Assembly: GCA_023435565.1 (NCBI GenBank)
Contig: JAEYRN010000052.1
Span: 1 to 64,000, forward strand
Direction: 5' to 3'
Length of the DNA: 64,000 nucleotides
Origin: Bacillota bacterium
GTDB lineage: Bacteria > Bacillota > UBA4882 > UBA8346
Shown: positions 34,877-43,794 of the stretch, one piece after another
How the letters are laid out: every line of letters starts with the position of its first letter
How positions within the stretch are numbered: the first letter of the stretch is position 1
Notes under the pieces: model-generated
The model's database searches: none
Told to the model about the DNA's origin: nothing
Seen by the model: the letters and a program-made list of their open reading frames with translations, nothing else
Program-made: the position numbers and the translations under genes

Positions 34877-35827
34877 ATGACTAGATTTTTTCGAGTTATC
34901 CTATTGCTGGGAGTCTTAACATACGGCATAGCAAATGCTAAAGCTGCTAATATCCCGGTCTTGGAAATCGCCGATCGGGTAATCGTACCGGGGCCCAAAA
35001 TTTATCTATCCGATTTAGGGTCGATTCAAGAGTTGTCTAAAACGGAAAGATTAAATTTAATGGTCGACCTTGGTCCGGCGCCATATCCTGGTCAAGTTCG
35101 GGTTTTTTCCAGGGATTACCTCGGATTAATCTTAAAACAAAAAGGTTTTAATCAAGCACTGGATATCCGAATGGGGAAACAGGTTGAGGTAAGGGTAGAG
35201 TCAGCCTGTATCACCGCAGCCCAAATTGAAGCGGCGATCCAGAAATTGATACCTAAAAATGATACTTTCATTATTAAAAAGTGGATTGAATTAAGGAACC
35301 TTCCGGCTGAAACCTGGCTCAGCAAAGGTGAATGGGAAATCAACGCTTCGCCTTTGGGTGACCTACCTCTAGTCGGAACAGCTCTTTTTCGAGTTACTTT
35401 AGCAAAAGAGAATGAGATTAAGACTATTAACGTCAGTGGAAAAATACGGGCGTTAGGCCGGGTATATCAATCGAACCGGGATATCAGCCGCCATTCGTTA
35501 ATAAACGAAACCGACTTTAATTTAGTTGAAACCGAGTTGATGAGCGCTGAAGAATTATTGGGTAGGTTACCCCAAAATATCCGGGCTACCAAACTTATCA
35601 GAAAAGGTTATATTTTAAAGACGGACTACATCCAAACGGTTCCTTTAGTAACAAAAGAAAATATTGTAAATGTAATCGTGAGAGGCGGAAATATCGCTAT
35701 CAAAATGACTGGGATAGCAGGGAAGGATGGTTGGTTGGGTGACCAAATCACGGTTTATAATCCGACCAGCAAGAAGGTGTTTCAGGGCTGGGTAATCGGC
35801 CCGAATCTGGTGGAGGTGAATATCTAA
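34877..35827 (+). CDS. flgA: flagellar P-ring assembly chaperone FlgA
   Basis: 316 aa. Signal peptide (FFRVILLLGVLTYGIANAKA). C-terminal SAF and FlgA domain: SLINETDFNLVETELMS, RLPQNIRATKLIRKGYILKTDYIQTVP, ENIVNVIVRGGNIAIKMTGIAGKDGWLGDQITVYNPTSKKVFQGWV. FlgA is a periplasmic chaperone for the P ring. The N-terminal 130 residues extend beyond a minimal FlgA. Its stop TAA shares a base with the flgH ATG. Confidence 0.92.
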   Translation: MTRFFRVILLLGVLTYGIANAKAANIPVLEIADRVIVPGPKIYLSDLGSIQELSKTERLNLMVDLGPAPYPGQVRVFSRDYLGLILKQKGFNQALDIRMGKQVEVRVESACITAAQIEAAIQKLIPKNDTFIIKKWIELRNLPAETWLSKGEWEINASPLGDLPLVGTALFRVTLAKENEIKTINVSGKIRALGRVYQSNRDISRHSLINETDFNLVETELMSAEELLGRLPQNIRATKLIRKGYILKTDYIQTVPLVTKENIVNVIVRGGNIAIKMTGIAGKDGWLGDQITVYNPTSKKVFQGWVIGPNLVEVNI

Positions 35828-36426
35828 TGAAACCAAATAAAATCCCCTTAATAACCATATTTAGTTTAGCTTTGCTAATATTTGTTCAGGGATCTATCAT
35901 TCGGGCGGACTCGCTATGGTCCGATCGAGGCGCTTCCTTATACGGAAATAACCCCCGTTCTTTCCAGGTGGGAGATTTAATTACAGTGGTAATTGTGGAG
36001 CAAGCGAAAGCAACCCAGGAAGCAAGATCATCCAGTGAAGAAAAGGGATCGGTCAATGCCGGCCCGGGAAGCGGTTTTTTATCAAGACTACTCCCCGAGA
36101 CGATTGGGGCCGATTGGGGCAACAGCTCGGAAGGAGAAGGATCAACCACAAGAGGCGGTAGTCTTCAAGGCAAAATTACGGTCCAAGTCACTGGAGTGAA
36201 CCCAAATGATACTTTAATAATTGAAGGTCGCCAGGTGATTAAAGTAAATAATGAAGATCAAGTATTGAAGATAACCGGGATGATTAGATCCGAAGATGTC
36301 TCCATCGATAATGTGACTCTTTCATCCAATATCGCCAATGCCGTAATCGAATATCAAGGAAACGGAAATATCAATAACGCTCAGAAACCGGGGATAATAA
36401 CAAGGTTTTTCCATTGGATATTTTAA
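35827..36426 (+). CDS. flgH: flagellar L-ring protein FlgH (no lipobox cysteine)
   Basis: 199 aa. LWSDRGASLYGNNPRSFQVGDLITVVIVEQAKATQEA is the FlgH signature, ending VIEYQGNGNINNAQKPGIITRFF. The signal sequence (ITIFSLALLIFVQGSIIRA) is followed by DSLW, and the protein has no cysteine at all. In enterics FlgH is a lipoprotein anchored by an N-terminal Cys; here it must be a non-lipidated protein. L-ring presence implies an outer membrane. GGAGGTG precedes the start. Confidence 0.92.
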   Translation: MKPNKIPLITIFSLALLIFVQGSIIRADSLWSDRGASLYGNNPRSFQVGDLITVVIVEQAKATQEARSSSEEKGSVNAGPGSGFLSRLLPETIGADWGNSSEGEGSTTRGGSLQGKITVQVTGVNPNDTLIIEGRQVIKVNNEDQVLKITGMIRSEDVSIDNVTLSSNIANAVIEYQGNGNINNAQKPGIITRFFHWIF

Positions 36427-36446
36427 TGAGGATTGGGGGTAGGGTT

Positions 36447-37571
36447 ATGGCAATCAAAAGGATTGGTTCTTTAATAATATTATTATCACTTGTTTTAGGG
36501 GTCGGGGTTTCGGTAATAGCAGCTGCTGCTAGCGCCACAGCCACCACTCGCATCAAAGACATTGCAAGATTGCAAGGGGTGCGGAGTAACCAATTAAATG
36601 GAATGGGGCTGGTAGTAGGTTTAAATGGGACCGGGGACTCTTCAAAGGCCAATGCTGAAGTGGTAGCCAATGCTCTGGCCAAATGGGGCGTTAAGGTCAA
36701 CGCCTCTGAGTTGAAAGTGAAAAACATTGCGGTAGTGGCGATTACCGCTAATTTTCCTCCCTATCTGCATCAAGGTGATACTATAGATGTCCAGGTGTCG
36801 TCAATTGGGGACGCGAAAAGTCTTCAGGGAGGGATTTTGTTACAGACTCCTTTAGTAGGCGCCGACAGCAGGGTATATGCGGTAGCTCAAGGACCGGTAT
36901 ATGTCGGTGGGTATTCAATATCCGGTAGGGGAGCCAGCCAACAAAAGAATATAACTACAGTAGGAACGATTTCGAATGGAGCGATTGTTGAAAGGGAAGT
37001 CCCAATGCAGCTTGATTATAACGGGAGATTACGTTGGGCTTTAAACGAGCCTGATTTTACAACCGCCGCCCGATTGGCGGACACAATAAATGAAAATATC
37101 GCTGTTGGAGCAGCACGAGCTATCGATATGGGGTTAGTTGAGGTTTTGGTACCTAGGGAACGCATGTCGGAGCCGATTGCGTTTATTGCCGAAATTGAAA
37201 CATTACCGGTTACCCCTGATGGGGTCGCTAAAGTTATTGTGAATGAAAGGAACGGAACAATAGTTGTTGGAGATAAGGTAAAGATTTCTTCAGTGGCTGT
37301 TACCCATAACAATATAACAGTTAAAATCAATTCCGAAACAGCAGTATCACAGCCTAACTCATTATCCATGGGACGGACTGTCGCTACAACAACAGATAGT
37401 CTGGATGTTCAAGAGGAAAAAGGAAGCATGGTTTTAATGCCAACCGGAACAGATATTGGAACAATTGTACGGGCACTTAATGCTGTAGGAACAACTCCTC
37501 AGGACATTATAGCGATTTTAGTTGCAATTAAGCAATCCGGCGCTTTATATGGGGTCCTGGAATTTATTTAG
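36447..37571 (+). CDS. flgI: flagellar P-ring protein FlgI
   Basis: 374 aa from ATG 36447 (GGGGGTAGGG upstream); signal peptide ends around VIAAAASA. Core motifs: RIKDIARLQGVRSNQLNGMGLVVGLNGTGDSSKA, LQGGILLQTPLVGADSRVYAVAQG, and SLDVQEEKGSMVLMPTGTDIGTIVRALNAVG. Secreted to the periplasm, it forms the P ring around the rod. The open frame overlaps flgH, but ATG 36447 gives a normal signal peptide. P ring in a spore former is uncommon. Confidence 0.95.
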   Translation: MAIKRIGSLIILLSLVLGVGVSVIAAAASATATTRIKDIARLQGVRSNQLNGMGLVVGLNGTGDSSKANAEVVANALAKWGVKVNASELKVKNIAVVAITANFPPYLHQGDTIDVQVSSIGDAKSLQGGILLQTPLVGADSRVYAVAQGPVYVGGYSISGRGASQQKNITTVGTISNGAIVEREVPMQLDYNGRLRWALNEPDFTTAARLADTINENIAVGAARAIDMGLVEVLVPRERMSEPIAFIAEIETLPVTPDGVAKVIVNERNGTIVVGDKVKISSVAVTHNNITVKINSETAVSQPNSLSMGRTVATTTDSLDVQEEKGSMVLMPTGTDIGTIVRALNAVGTTPQDIIAILVAIKQSGALYGVLEFI

Positions 37572-37583
37572 GAGGAACAAACG

Positions 37584-37865
37584 ATGATTAATCAAGTTTC
37601 CAATTATAACAACTCTACTGGAACCAATAAAAAAACCCAGCTTACACCTGAACAGATGCAACTAAAAAAAGCCTGTACCGAGTTTGAAGCGATTATGGTT
37701 CGACAAATGTTGGAAACAATGAGCAGTTCTACAAAAATGTTTGGTAAAGGTTTTGGGGGAGACTATTTCCAAAGCATGTTTCTGGATGAAATTTCAAAGA
37801 AAGTCGCCGAACAGGGATTGGGCCTTTCCAAGATGCTTTATTCTCAGATAGATAAAATGAAATAA
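37584..37865 (+). CDS. flgJ: rod-binding protein (FlgJ N-terminal domain)
   Basis: 93 aa. KKACTEFEAIMVRQMLETM, then GGDYFQSMFLDEISKKVAEQGLGLSKMLY: the rod-binding domain only. The muramidase domain of enterobacterial FlgJ is absent, as in many Bacillota. It would cap the growing rod; the peptidoglycan-opening activity must come from another protein. It starts 12 bp after flgI and closes the cluster. Confidence 0.88.
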   Translation: MINQVSNYNNSTGTNKKTQLTPEQMQLKKACTEFEAIMVRQMLETMSSSTKMFGKGFGGDYFQSMFLDEISKKVAEQGLGLSKMLYSQIDKMK

Positions 37866-37998
37866 ATTAAATTAATCCATTAATGCTAAATATAGGAGTA
37901 AGAATCATTTTTATGGGAACGGAAGGGAACTTGCGATTAATGGCGAATAAGTAAGTCGAAAATTAGGAGGATGAATATAAAAAAGGGGGCACAATTAT

Positions 37999-38811
37999 TT
38001 GAAGCAATTAAAAAAACAAACGCCTAAACCGTCTGCTTCAGCAAAAGCCAACAAGGGCTCTTTAAAGGAAAAACTGGGGCGGTTTTGGTCACGGGTTTAT
38101 AATTTGTTGTTTCATGAGGATATCTACTATCGAATTGGCGGATATCTTATTTTCGGTTTATTGTTATTCTTGGTGACTTGGGCGTTATTTGCTTTTGTCA
38201 TTAAAAAACCTAATTTATTAATGAATTCGTTTTTAGTAGAGAAATTTTTTAAACCTCAGATAATACAGACAATTGGTCCATGGGGAGCTGAAACATTCGG
38301 GGAATCATGGACTATCTTCGGGAAAACCCTTAAAGTAAACGAGATTTTTGCTACCTGGGGCAATGTTGCGCTTTTGACTTTTAAGTATTTCCTGAATCAT
38401 TTAGCTTTTGTCCTATTGTTTATTTTCGGTCTAAACATGGTTAAAATTGGCCGCTGGAATTTGGGAACCATTTACTTCATTTTCTATACGGTTCTTTGGG
38501 GAGTTGTAATCGGTACCACTTCTCAGTCTTACCCGGTTGGCGATAATTTGGTGTTCGGTCCATTAGTTCTTTTTGCTCGATTTGGACTTTGGAACTGGTT
38601 TTCCTACTTGCTGTTAGTGGTTTCAAGCACTCAATTTAATTTGTGGGCAGCCCCTAAATGGACTGAATGGGTTTGGGAGAAGCAGCGTAAATTTTGGCCG
38701 ATCAAATTCACTCCCGACCAAAAAGAACTGTTCATTTATGGATTATTGTTTTTACTGGCTTCATGCTTTGCGGAAGCCCGGGTGTTTGTACATTATAATT
38801 TGATTTTTTAA
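37999..38811 (+). CDS. multi-pass membrane protein of unknown function
   Basis: 270 aa. A basic N-terminal tail of about 35 residues (QLKKQTPKPSASAKANKGS) is followed by roughly six helices, including IGGYLIFGLLLFLVTWALFAF, HLAFVLLFIFGLNMV, FYTVLWGVVIGTTSQS and ELFIYGLLFLLASCFAEA. Start is TTG 37999 after AAGGGGG. The shape and polar glycines are reminiscent of SpoIIM-type proteins, but no motif settles it. A terminator follows. Confidence 0.55.
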   Translation: MKQLKKQTPKPSASAKANKGSLKEKLGRFWSRVYNLLFHEDIYYRIGGYLIFGLLLFLVTWALFAFVIKKPNLLMNSFLVEKFFKPQIIQTIGPWGAETFGESWTIFGKTLKVNEIFATWGNVALLTFKYFLNHLAFVLLFIFGLNMVKIGRWNLGTIYFIFYTVLWGVVIGTTSQSYPVGDNLVFGPLVLFARFGLWNWFSYLLLVVSSTQFNLWAAPKWTEWVWEKQRKFWPIKFTPDQKELFIYGLLFLLASCFAEARVFVHYNLIF

Positions 38812-38842
38812 GAATTAGTGCGATACGTTTTATAGTGAAGGC

Positions 38843-38871
38843 AGGGGCTGTAGAAAATACAGTCCCTTTTT
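38843..38871 (+). terminator. rho-independent terminator
   Basis: AGGGGCTGT (38843-38851) pairs with ACAGTCCCT, then TTTTT to 38871. Its left edge GCAGGGGCTGT is shared with the inverted repeat at 9873-9888. Confidence 0.75.
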
Positions 38872-38980
38872 ATTTAATTATACTAAAGTGGAGAAAACAG
38901 CTGAAGTTTGGTAGAATAAAGATAGTTTGTTTATATAAATTAATTGGATTTAGGATTACTGTATAAAGGAGGCCAACATC

Positions 38981-39583
38981 ATAGGGGCTGAGCATTATTA
39001 TTCAAATAAGCCGTCTTCTACCCATGATTATCATGAATTTGAAGTGAAAATCCGTAATATAACACTCAAATTAATAACCGATGCCGGGGTTTTTTCCAAG
39101 AATCGGCTTGATCCGGGGACCAAATTATTAATTGAATCATTACCGCTTAATTCCGATTTTAAACAAATATTCGACCTTGGATGCGGTTATGGACCAGTGG
39201 GGCTTATCATCGCCAAAATGCTCCCGGATTCGACCGTTTACATGAGCGATATTAACGAACGGGCTATTGAGTTAGGAATAAAAAACGCGCAGTTAAACGA
39301 AGTGTCCAATGTTATACTTAAATCAGGCGATGGGTTTGAACCGTTTCCTAACCAAAAATTCGACTTAATCGTTACCAATCCCCCAATTCGCGCCGGTAAG
39401 CAGATTATTTACGGATTGGTGGACCGGGCTTTTGAAGCTCTCAACCCGGGGGGTTGGTTGATGTTGGTAATCAAAACAAAACATGGGGCAAAAAGTATGG
39501 AAGCCAAATTAAATTCGGTATTTGACAACATGACTGAATTGGAAAAAGGCGGCGGTTATCGGGTCTTTGGGAGCCGGAAATAA
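38981..39583 (+). CDS. class I SAM methyltransferase (RsmC/MTS-like), non-AUG start
   Basis: About 200 aa. Catalytic features FDLGCGYGPVGLIIAKM (SAM loop) and DLIVTNPPIRAGK (NPP-[FWI] of N-methylating MTS enzymes). The conserved family N-terminus AEHYYSNKPSSTHDYHEFEV lies upstream of the first GTG (39044). AAAGGAGG (38967-38973) leads to ATC 38978 or ATA 38981 in this frame, so translation apparently uses a rare start. Family members methylate rRNA guanines; exact substrate unknown. Confidence 0.82.
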   Translation: MGAEHYYSNKPSSTHDYHEFEVKIRNITLKLITDAGVFSKNRLDPGTKLLIESLPLNSDFKQIFDLGCGYGPVGLIIAKMLPDSTVYMSDINERAIELGIKNAQLNEVSNVILKSGDGFEPFPNQKFDLIVTNPPIRAGKQIIYGLVDRAFEALNPGGWLMLVIKTKHGAKSMEAKLNSVFDNMTELEKGGGYRVFGSRK

Positions 39584-39691
39584 ATTTCCATCATTTTAAT
39601 CCTCGGCATTGGGAAAAGAATTGAAGAGTATGTTTAAAAAGTAGATTCCCGACCAAACTAAAAGCAGATTTAATGCTGAGGAGTGAATTTG

Positions 39692-41188
39692 ATGAGTGAA
39701 ACCCCTTTAAAGATACTTTTTTTGGCCTCTGAGGTCGTTCCATTTGCTAAGACAGGCGGATTGGCCGATGTTGCCGGAGCTTTACCGAAAGCTTTAAAAG
39801 AGATTGGCCACGATATTCGGGTGATTATGCCCGGATATGGTTTTATCGATCGGGAGAAATTTGGAATTAAGGAATTCATGTCGGAGTTAACCGTTCCAAT
39901 GAATGGCCGGACTGATACGGCTTCAATCGGGGAAACGACAATTGGAACAGTCCCGGTTTATATGGTTAATAGTGCTAAGTATTACGACCGGGAAGGTATC
40001 TATATGTACCATGACGATGCCGACCGGTTTGTTTTCTTTTGCAGGGCCGCGATGGAGATGCTGAAAAAGATCGATTGGGCGCCGGACATTCTCCATTGTA
40101 ATGATTGGCATACTGCAATTATTCCTAACTGGCTGAATACAATCTATAAAGATGACCCGTTCTTTAAAGTGACTGCTTCGGTATTCTCCATTCACAATTT
40201 GGCTTATCAAGGTGTGTTCGGTCAGCGGGTTTTGGAAATTGCCGGTATCGATAAGTATCAATTTATGGTCCCTCCGGGAGTCTCGCCTGATAATCAGATT
40301 AATATGATGGGCCGGGGAATCTTTTTTGCCGACCTGGTAAATACGGTAAGTGAGACTTATGCGGAAGAGATTTTAACATCTGAATATGGCCAAGGTTTTG
40401 ACTGGTTACTTCGGGAACGCCGTGATCGACTTTATGGTATTTTAAATGGGATTGATTATGAGGTACAAAATCCGGCAACTGACCCTCATATATACCGTCA
40501 TTATGACTTGCATAATTCCGAGGCCAAAATTGAGAATAAAATTGCTTTGCAAAAAGAAGCAGGATTGGCTGAAGAACCGCATATTCCTTTAATTGGGATG
40601 ATCTCCCGCCTTTCAGACCAAAAAGGCTTCGATTTGATTGGACATGTTATTGAAGCGATGATGGATAATTTAAAATTTCAATTCATTCTGCTTGGGACGG
40701 GAGCGGAGCATTACCATAACCTATTCAGTAGTATTAAAACCAGATATCCGAATCGTTCCGCGGTTTATTTGACTTTTAATGCGCCGTTGGCCCAAAAGAT
40801 TTACGCCGGTTCCGATATGTTCTTAATGCCATCCCGGTTTGAACCTTGCGGCTTAGGCCAGTTAATCGCCATGCGTTACGGGAGTGTTCCTATTGTTCGT
40901 GAAACCGGCGGCCTCAAGGATACGGTTTCAAATTATAACCCAGAAAGTGATGATGGGAATGGATTTACCTTTAAAAAATATGACGCTTTGGCCATGTATA
41001 CCGCAATTGTCAGGGCCATCGAAACCTATCATTACCATGAAAGATGGAAGACTTTGATTCATAGGGGTATGGCTGCCGATTTTTCATGGCATAATTCGGC
41101 TTTAAAGTATGTAGAGCTATACCGGCGGGCTTTAACTGTTAAATCCGAGCACCCAGTGCCAAATGAATACATGAATGTTCCAAGCTAG
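39692..41188 (+). CDS. glgA: glycogen synthase (GT5)
   Basis: 498 aa. The N-terminal KTGGLADVAGALPKAL loop binds ADP-glucose. HCNDWHTAIIPNWL, GILNGIDYEVQNP, GMISRLSDQKGFDLI, and PSRFEPCGLGQLIAMRYG (E-x-x-x-x-x-x-E region) complete the GT5 signature. It extends alpha-1,4-glucan from ADP-glucose in the cytoplasm. ATG 39692 is chosen over GTG 39683 as it has GAGGAG at 9-base spacing. Other glg genes are not in view, but a GalT-like gene follows 24 bp later. Confidence 0.95.
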   Translation: MSETPLKILFLASEVVPFAKTGGLADVAGALPKALKEIGHDIRVIMPGYGFIDREKFGIKEFMSELTVPMNGRTDTASIGETTIGTVPVYMVNSAKYYDREGIYMYHDDADRFVFFCRAAMEMLKKIDWAPDILHCNDWHTAIIPNWLNTIYKDDPFFKVTASVFSIHNLAYQGVFGQRVLEIAGIDKYQFMVPPGVSPDNQINMMGRGIFFADLVNTVSETYAEEILTSEYGQGFDWLLRERRDRLYGILNGIDYEVQNPATDPHIYRHYDLHNSEAKIENKIALQKEAGLAEEPHIPLIGMISRLSDQKGFDLIGHVIEAMMDNLKFQFILLGTGAEHYHNLFSSIKTRYPNRSAVYLTFNAPLAQKIYAGSDMFLMPSRFEPCGLGQLIAMRYGSVPIVRETGGLKDTVSNYNPESDDGNGFTFKKYDALAMYTAIVRAIETYHYHERWKTLIHRGMAADFSWHNSALKYVELYRRALTVKSEHPVPNEYMNVPS

Positions 41189-41212
41189 GTTTAGTTATAA
41201 AGGAGGTAAAAA

Positions 41213-42304
41213 ATGCTAACAGCCACGAAAACAATTAGTGAATTAGAAAACCTTAAAAATAATCTTTCCGAAGCAGACCGAAATTTATTTGACCGTTATT
41301 TTCGAATTGATACTACAATTGGGAGATTAAGCGCTCCTGAAGCTATGCATGGTTGGATTAATAAAAATTTCGGTTCCTTGGTAAAGGTCGAGCAGCAAAA
41401 AATCGTCAAAGTGACCAACCTACAAACATTGGAGGGTTCGCTCTTTAACGAGGTTCGCGCCAGCCGTCCCATGGATTGTAAGGTCAATGACGAAGTAAGG
41501 CAGATAATCGAAAACAGCAGCGGCGATCCCTTTTGTAAAGCGGAAAGCGGAACTCCCTCCGATACATTCGGCCGGGTTAAAGGAAGCCACTCAATCACAG
41601 CCAGTAATATTGCAAAATATGATGGCTACCATAGTTTGGTAATATTTGATGAACATAACCCGCTAAAAGTCTCCAAAGAAGCCATAACCGACTACTTTGA
41701 AACCGGTTTTGAGTGGGCAAGCCGCGCCCGGCAAGAAGATCCGGAAGCAAAATATTATTTTTTTATGTGGAACTGCCTTTGGAAGAGCGGGGCGTCAATC
41801 ATTCACGGGCATGCCCAGATGACTATGACCAGGGGGATGCATTATCCGAAAGTAGAGTCGCTCCGTAGAACGGCAGTGAACTATAATAATCAATACGGTA
41901 CCAATTTTTTTGGAGATTTACATCAAATTCACAAGAGTCTGGGACTAGGCTGGGAATGGGATGGCGGTGTCAAGGGGATGGCTTATTTAACCCCAATTAA
42001 AGAGAAAGAGGTAATACTTTTTGCGGATAAACCGGGAGCACCTCTTTATCATGCAGTCCATGCAGTGTTGGAAAAGTATATGGAGTTATGCGCTATCAGT
42101 TTTAACTTAGCCCTTTATATCCCGCCGCTTAACGAAACGGGAGAGGATTGGAGCAAGTTTCCCGCTTTAGTACGAATTGTCGATCGGGGTGACCCAAACA
42201 ACAAAACTGCGGATTTTGGAGCCATGGAATTATACGCCGCCAGTGTTATTACAAGTGATCCGTTCCGGGTAGCGGAAGTGATTGGTGGAAAAGCTTTAGG
42301 ATAG
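41213..42304 (+). CDS. GalT-like / HIT-superfamily nucleotidyltransferase
   Basis: 363 aa. The motif HGHAQMTM near residue 200 equals the H-x-H-x-Q active site of galactose-1-phosphate uridylyltransferase (HPHGQ). Other pieces agree with the GalT fold: SLVIFDEHNPL, KYYFFMWNCLWKSGASIIHGH and the second half with LALYIPPLNETGEDW. The zinc cysteines of classical GalT are absent. AAAGGAGG precedes it and the gene follows glgA in one transcript, so it may make or use a nucleotide sugar or sugar phosphate for glycogen. Substrate unproven. Confidence 0.7.
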   Translation: MLTATKTISELENLKNNLSEADRNLFDRYFRIDTTIGRLSAPEAMHGWINKNFGSLVKVEQQKIVKVTNLQTLEGSLFNEVRASRPMDCKVNDEVRQIIENSSGDPFCKAESGTPSDTFGRVKGSHSITASNIAKYDGYHSLVIFDEHNPLKVSKEAITDYFETGFEWASRARQEDPEAKYYFFMWNCLWKSGASIIHGHAQMTMTRGMHYPKVESLRRTAVNYNNQYGTNFFGDLHQIHKSLGLGWEWDGGVKGMAYLTPIKEKEVILFADKPGAPLYHAVHAVLEKYMELCAISFNLALYIPPLNETGEDWSKFPALVRIVDRGDPNNKTADFGAMELYAASVITSDPFRVAEVIGGKALG

Positions 42305-42356
42305 AGAAATTTTAAAGTACCATTTAAAAGCCTAGAAAAGAATACCATAAAATTGG

Positions 42357-42396
42357 AACACCTCTAAATCTTCTTAATAGGGGTGTTAATTTTTTG
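42357..42396. terminator. terminator between GalT-like gene and convergent GNAT
   Basis: AACACCTC (42357-42364) pairs with GGGGTGTT (42380-42387), followed by TTTTTT. A-rich sequence on the left allows use from both sides. Confidence 0.7.
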
Positions 42397-42414
42397 ACCA
42401 ATCATTGGTTGTTC

Positions 42415-42912
42415 TTAAGTTAATAATTTTTGATATTCTACGACATCAAGCAATCTTCCAAATTTCGAACCAATCTCTTTATAATGGGCACATTTTGCAT
42501 AGCCGTTTTTTTCAAATAATTTGATGCTGGCGGTATTTTCGCCGCAGATAACAGAAATCAATGAATGAAATTGATTTTGACGGGCTAATTCTTCAGTTGA
42601 TCGAAGCGCTTGGCTACCGATTCCTTTTGCGGTGTAATCCGGATGCAGGTAAATAGTCACCTCGGCGGTAATACTATAAGCCTCACGCTCTTTATAACAG
42701 CCCAGGATGGAATAACCGCATACCTGATCGCGGTCTTTTATTACAAAAGTTTTAAGTTTTGGATTGGTGAAAAAAACAATCCGGCGCATCTCTTCAGAAG
42801 TGAGGGGTTTAGTATGAAATGTAGCGGTACTGTTTTCAATATAATGATTATAGATCTCTAAAACTTGGGGTAAATATGTCTCGGTAATTTCGACAAATTT
42901 AACTTCGACCAT
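42415..42912 (-). CDS. GNAT acetyltransferase, phosphinothricin-acetyltransferase-like
   Basis: 165 aa. IYNHYIENSTATFHTKPLTSEEM is the PAT-family opening (substrate side). GCYKEREAYSITAEVTIYLHPDYTAKGIGSQAL contains the acetyl-CoA loop; ISVICGENTASIKLFEKNGYAKC is the typical N-x-x-S-x-x-L-x-x-x-x-G-F/Y ending. These enzymes acetylate phosphinothricin, methionine sulfoximine or similar amines. Start ATG behind GGAGGG. Confidence 0.85.
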   Translation of the reverse strand: MVEVKFVEITETYLPQVLEIYNHYIENSTATFHTKPLTSEEMRRIVFFTNPKLKTFVIKDRDQVCGYSILGCYKEREAYSITAEVTIYLHPDYTAKGIGSQALRSTEELARQNQFHSLISVICGENTASIKLFEKNGYAKCAHYKEIGSKFGRLLDVVEYQKLLT

Positions 42913-43024
42913 TGTGGTTTCCCTCCTTCTTCATAAAATAAGCTAAACTTGGATTTCCTAAATTATATCACACCATAAGGAGGTTAAGTTATTGAAGTTG
43001 TTAAATTTAACCGAAAGCCTTTAC

Positions 43025-43053
43025 TTGAAAATTTTTAACGGCTGTGGTATTAT
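43025..43053 (+). promoter_or_regulatory. sigma-A promoter of tRNA-Thr
   Basis: TTGAAA at 43025-43030, TATTAT at 43048-43053, spacing 17 bp; start of transcription would lie near 43060, just before the tRNA. Confidence 0.65.
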
Positions 43054-43073
43054 AGTTATTGCTTTATTATAAC

Positions 43074-43149
43074 GCCGACATAGCTCAGCTGGTAGAGCAG
43101 CGCACTTGTAATGCGCAGGTCATCGGTTCAATTCCGATTGTCGGCTCCA
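43074..43149 (+). tRNA. tRNA-Thr (anticodon UGU)
   Basis: 76 nt with encoded CCA. Acceptor GCCGACA/TGTCGGC, D arm GCTCAGCTGGTAGAGC, anticodon arm GCGCACTTGTAATGCGC with TGT in the loop, T arm ATCGGTTCAATTCCGAT. All four stems pair. A sigma-A promoter stands in front and a hairpin behind. Confidence 0.97.
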
Positions 43150-43165
43150 GAAATGTTAATGATTT

Positions 43166-43199
43166 GGGCCCAACTAGGTTTTCTGGGGGGTCCTTTTTT
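43166..43199 (+). terminator. terminator after tRNA-Thr
   Basis: GGGCCC (43166-43171) pairs with GGGTCC (43188-43193), one G-U pair, then six Ts. Confidence 0.6.
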
Positions 43200-43248
43200 A
43201 TGGATTTTATTGTTATAATAATATTTTATAATCACAAATATTTCTTTC

Positions 43249-43273
43249 TAACCTGACACTCAGTTGTCAGGTT
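43249..43273 (+). other. hairpin upstream of the Cys-rich gene
   Basis: AACCTGAC pairs with GTCAGGTT (8 perfect bp, 8-base loop) about 45 bp before the start of the Cys-rich gene. The following T-tract is short, so it may be a second weak terminator or an operator. Confidence 0.4.
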
Positions 43274-43317
43274 TTAATTATTATAATTGGTCCATCAAAC
43301 CATTAGGAGGCAATTAA

Positions 43318-43755
43318 ATGAATATCGAAAAATTATGGATTAAATCAGTGATTCAATTGATGGACCAAGAGCTTAAGAGGGAGGATATGGGTCGGATTTT
43401 GGATAAATGCGGCCGGGGTTGCGCCCATGGGTGCGGAATGGTTGATAAGATCCGGGAAGCCAATCCCAATCCCGAGAATGTGGATGAAGTTTTTCAAGTT
43501 TTAAAGGGGTCCGATTTTTTCGGAGCCCGGATTACCAAAGGAGATAATTGTTTTTATACTACTTGCGAACAATGTTTTTGCCCTTATGTCAATGATAACA
43601 TTCAAGAAACCCCGGGAAGCTTTTGCGAATGTACCAAGGGCTGGACCAAACAAGTATTTGAAACGGCTTTTCAACGCCCTGTAGAAGTTGAGATTGAGCA
43701 GACCATTATGCGGGGGGCTGATAGTTGCAGGATGCGGACTTGGTTTGTGAAATAA
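43318..43755 (+). CDS. cysteine-rich protein of unknown function
   Basis: 145 aa. Ten cysteines: CGRGCAHGCGM near residue 31, then CFYTTCEQCFCPYV near 80 and SFCECTKGW near 102. The C-terminal ETAFQRPVEVEIEQTIMRGADSCRMRTWF resembles the ligand-binding end of V4R-type or DUF6144-like proteins. The Cys pattern could bind zinc or an iron-sulfur cluster. AGGAGG precedes the ATG. A convergent terminator follows. Confidence 0.5.
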   Translation: MNIEKLWIKSVIQLMDQELKREDMGRILDKCGRGCAHGCGMVDKIREANPNPENVDEVFQVLKGSDFFGARITKGDNCFYTTCEQCFCPYVNDNIQETPGSFCECTKGWTKQVFETAFQRPVEVEIEQTIMRGADSCRMRTWFVK

Positions 43756-43794
43756 AAATAACAACTTATGGTGTTATCTTGTTTTTAAAAAAGA

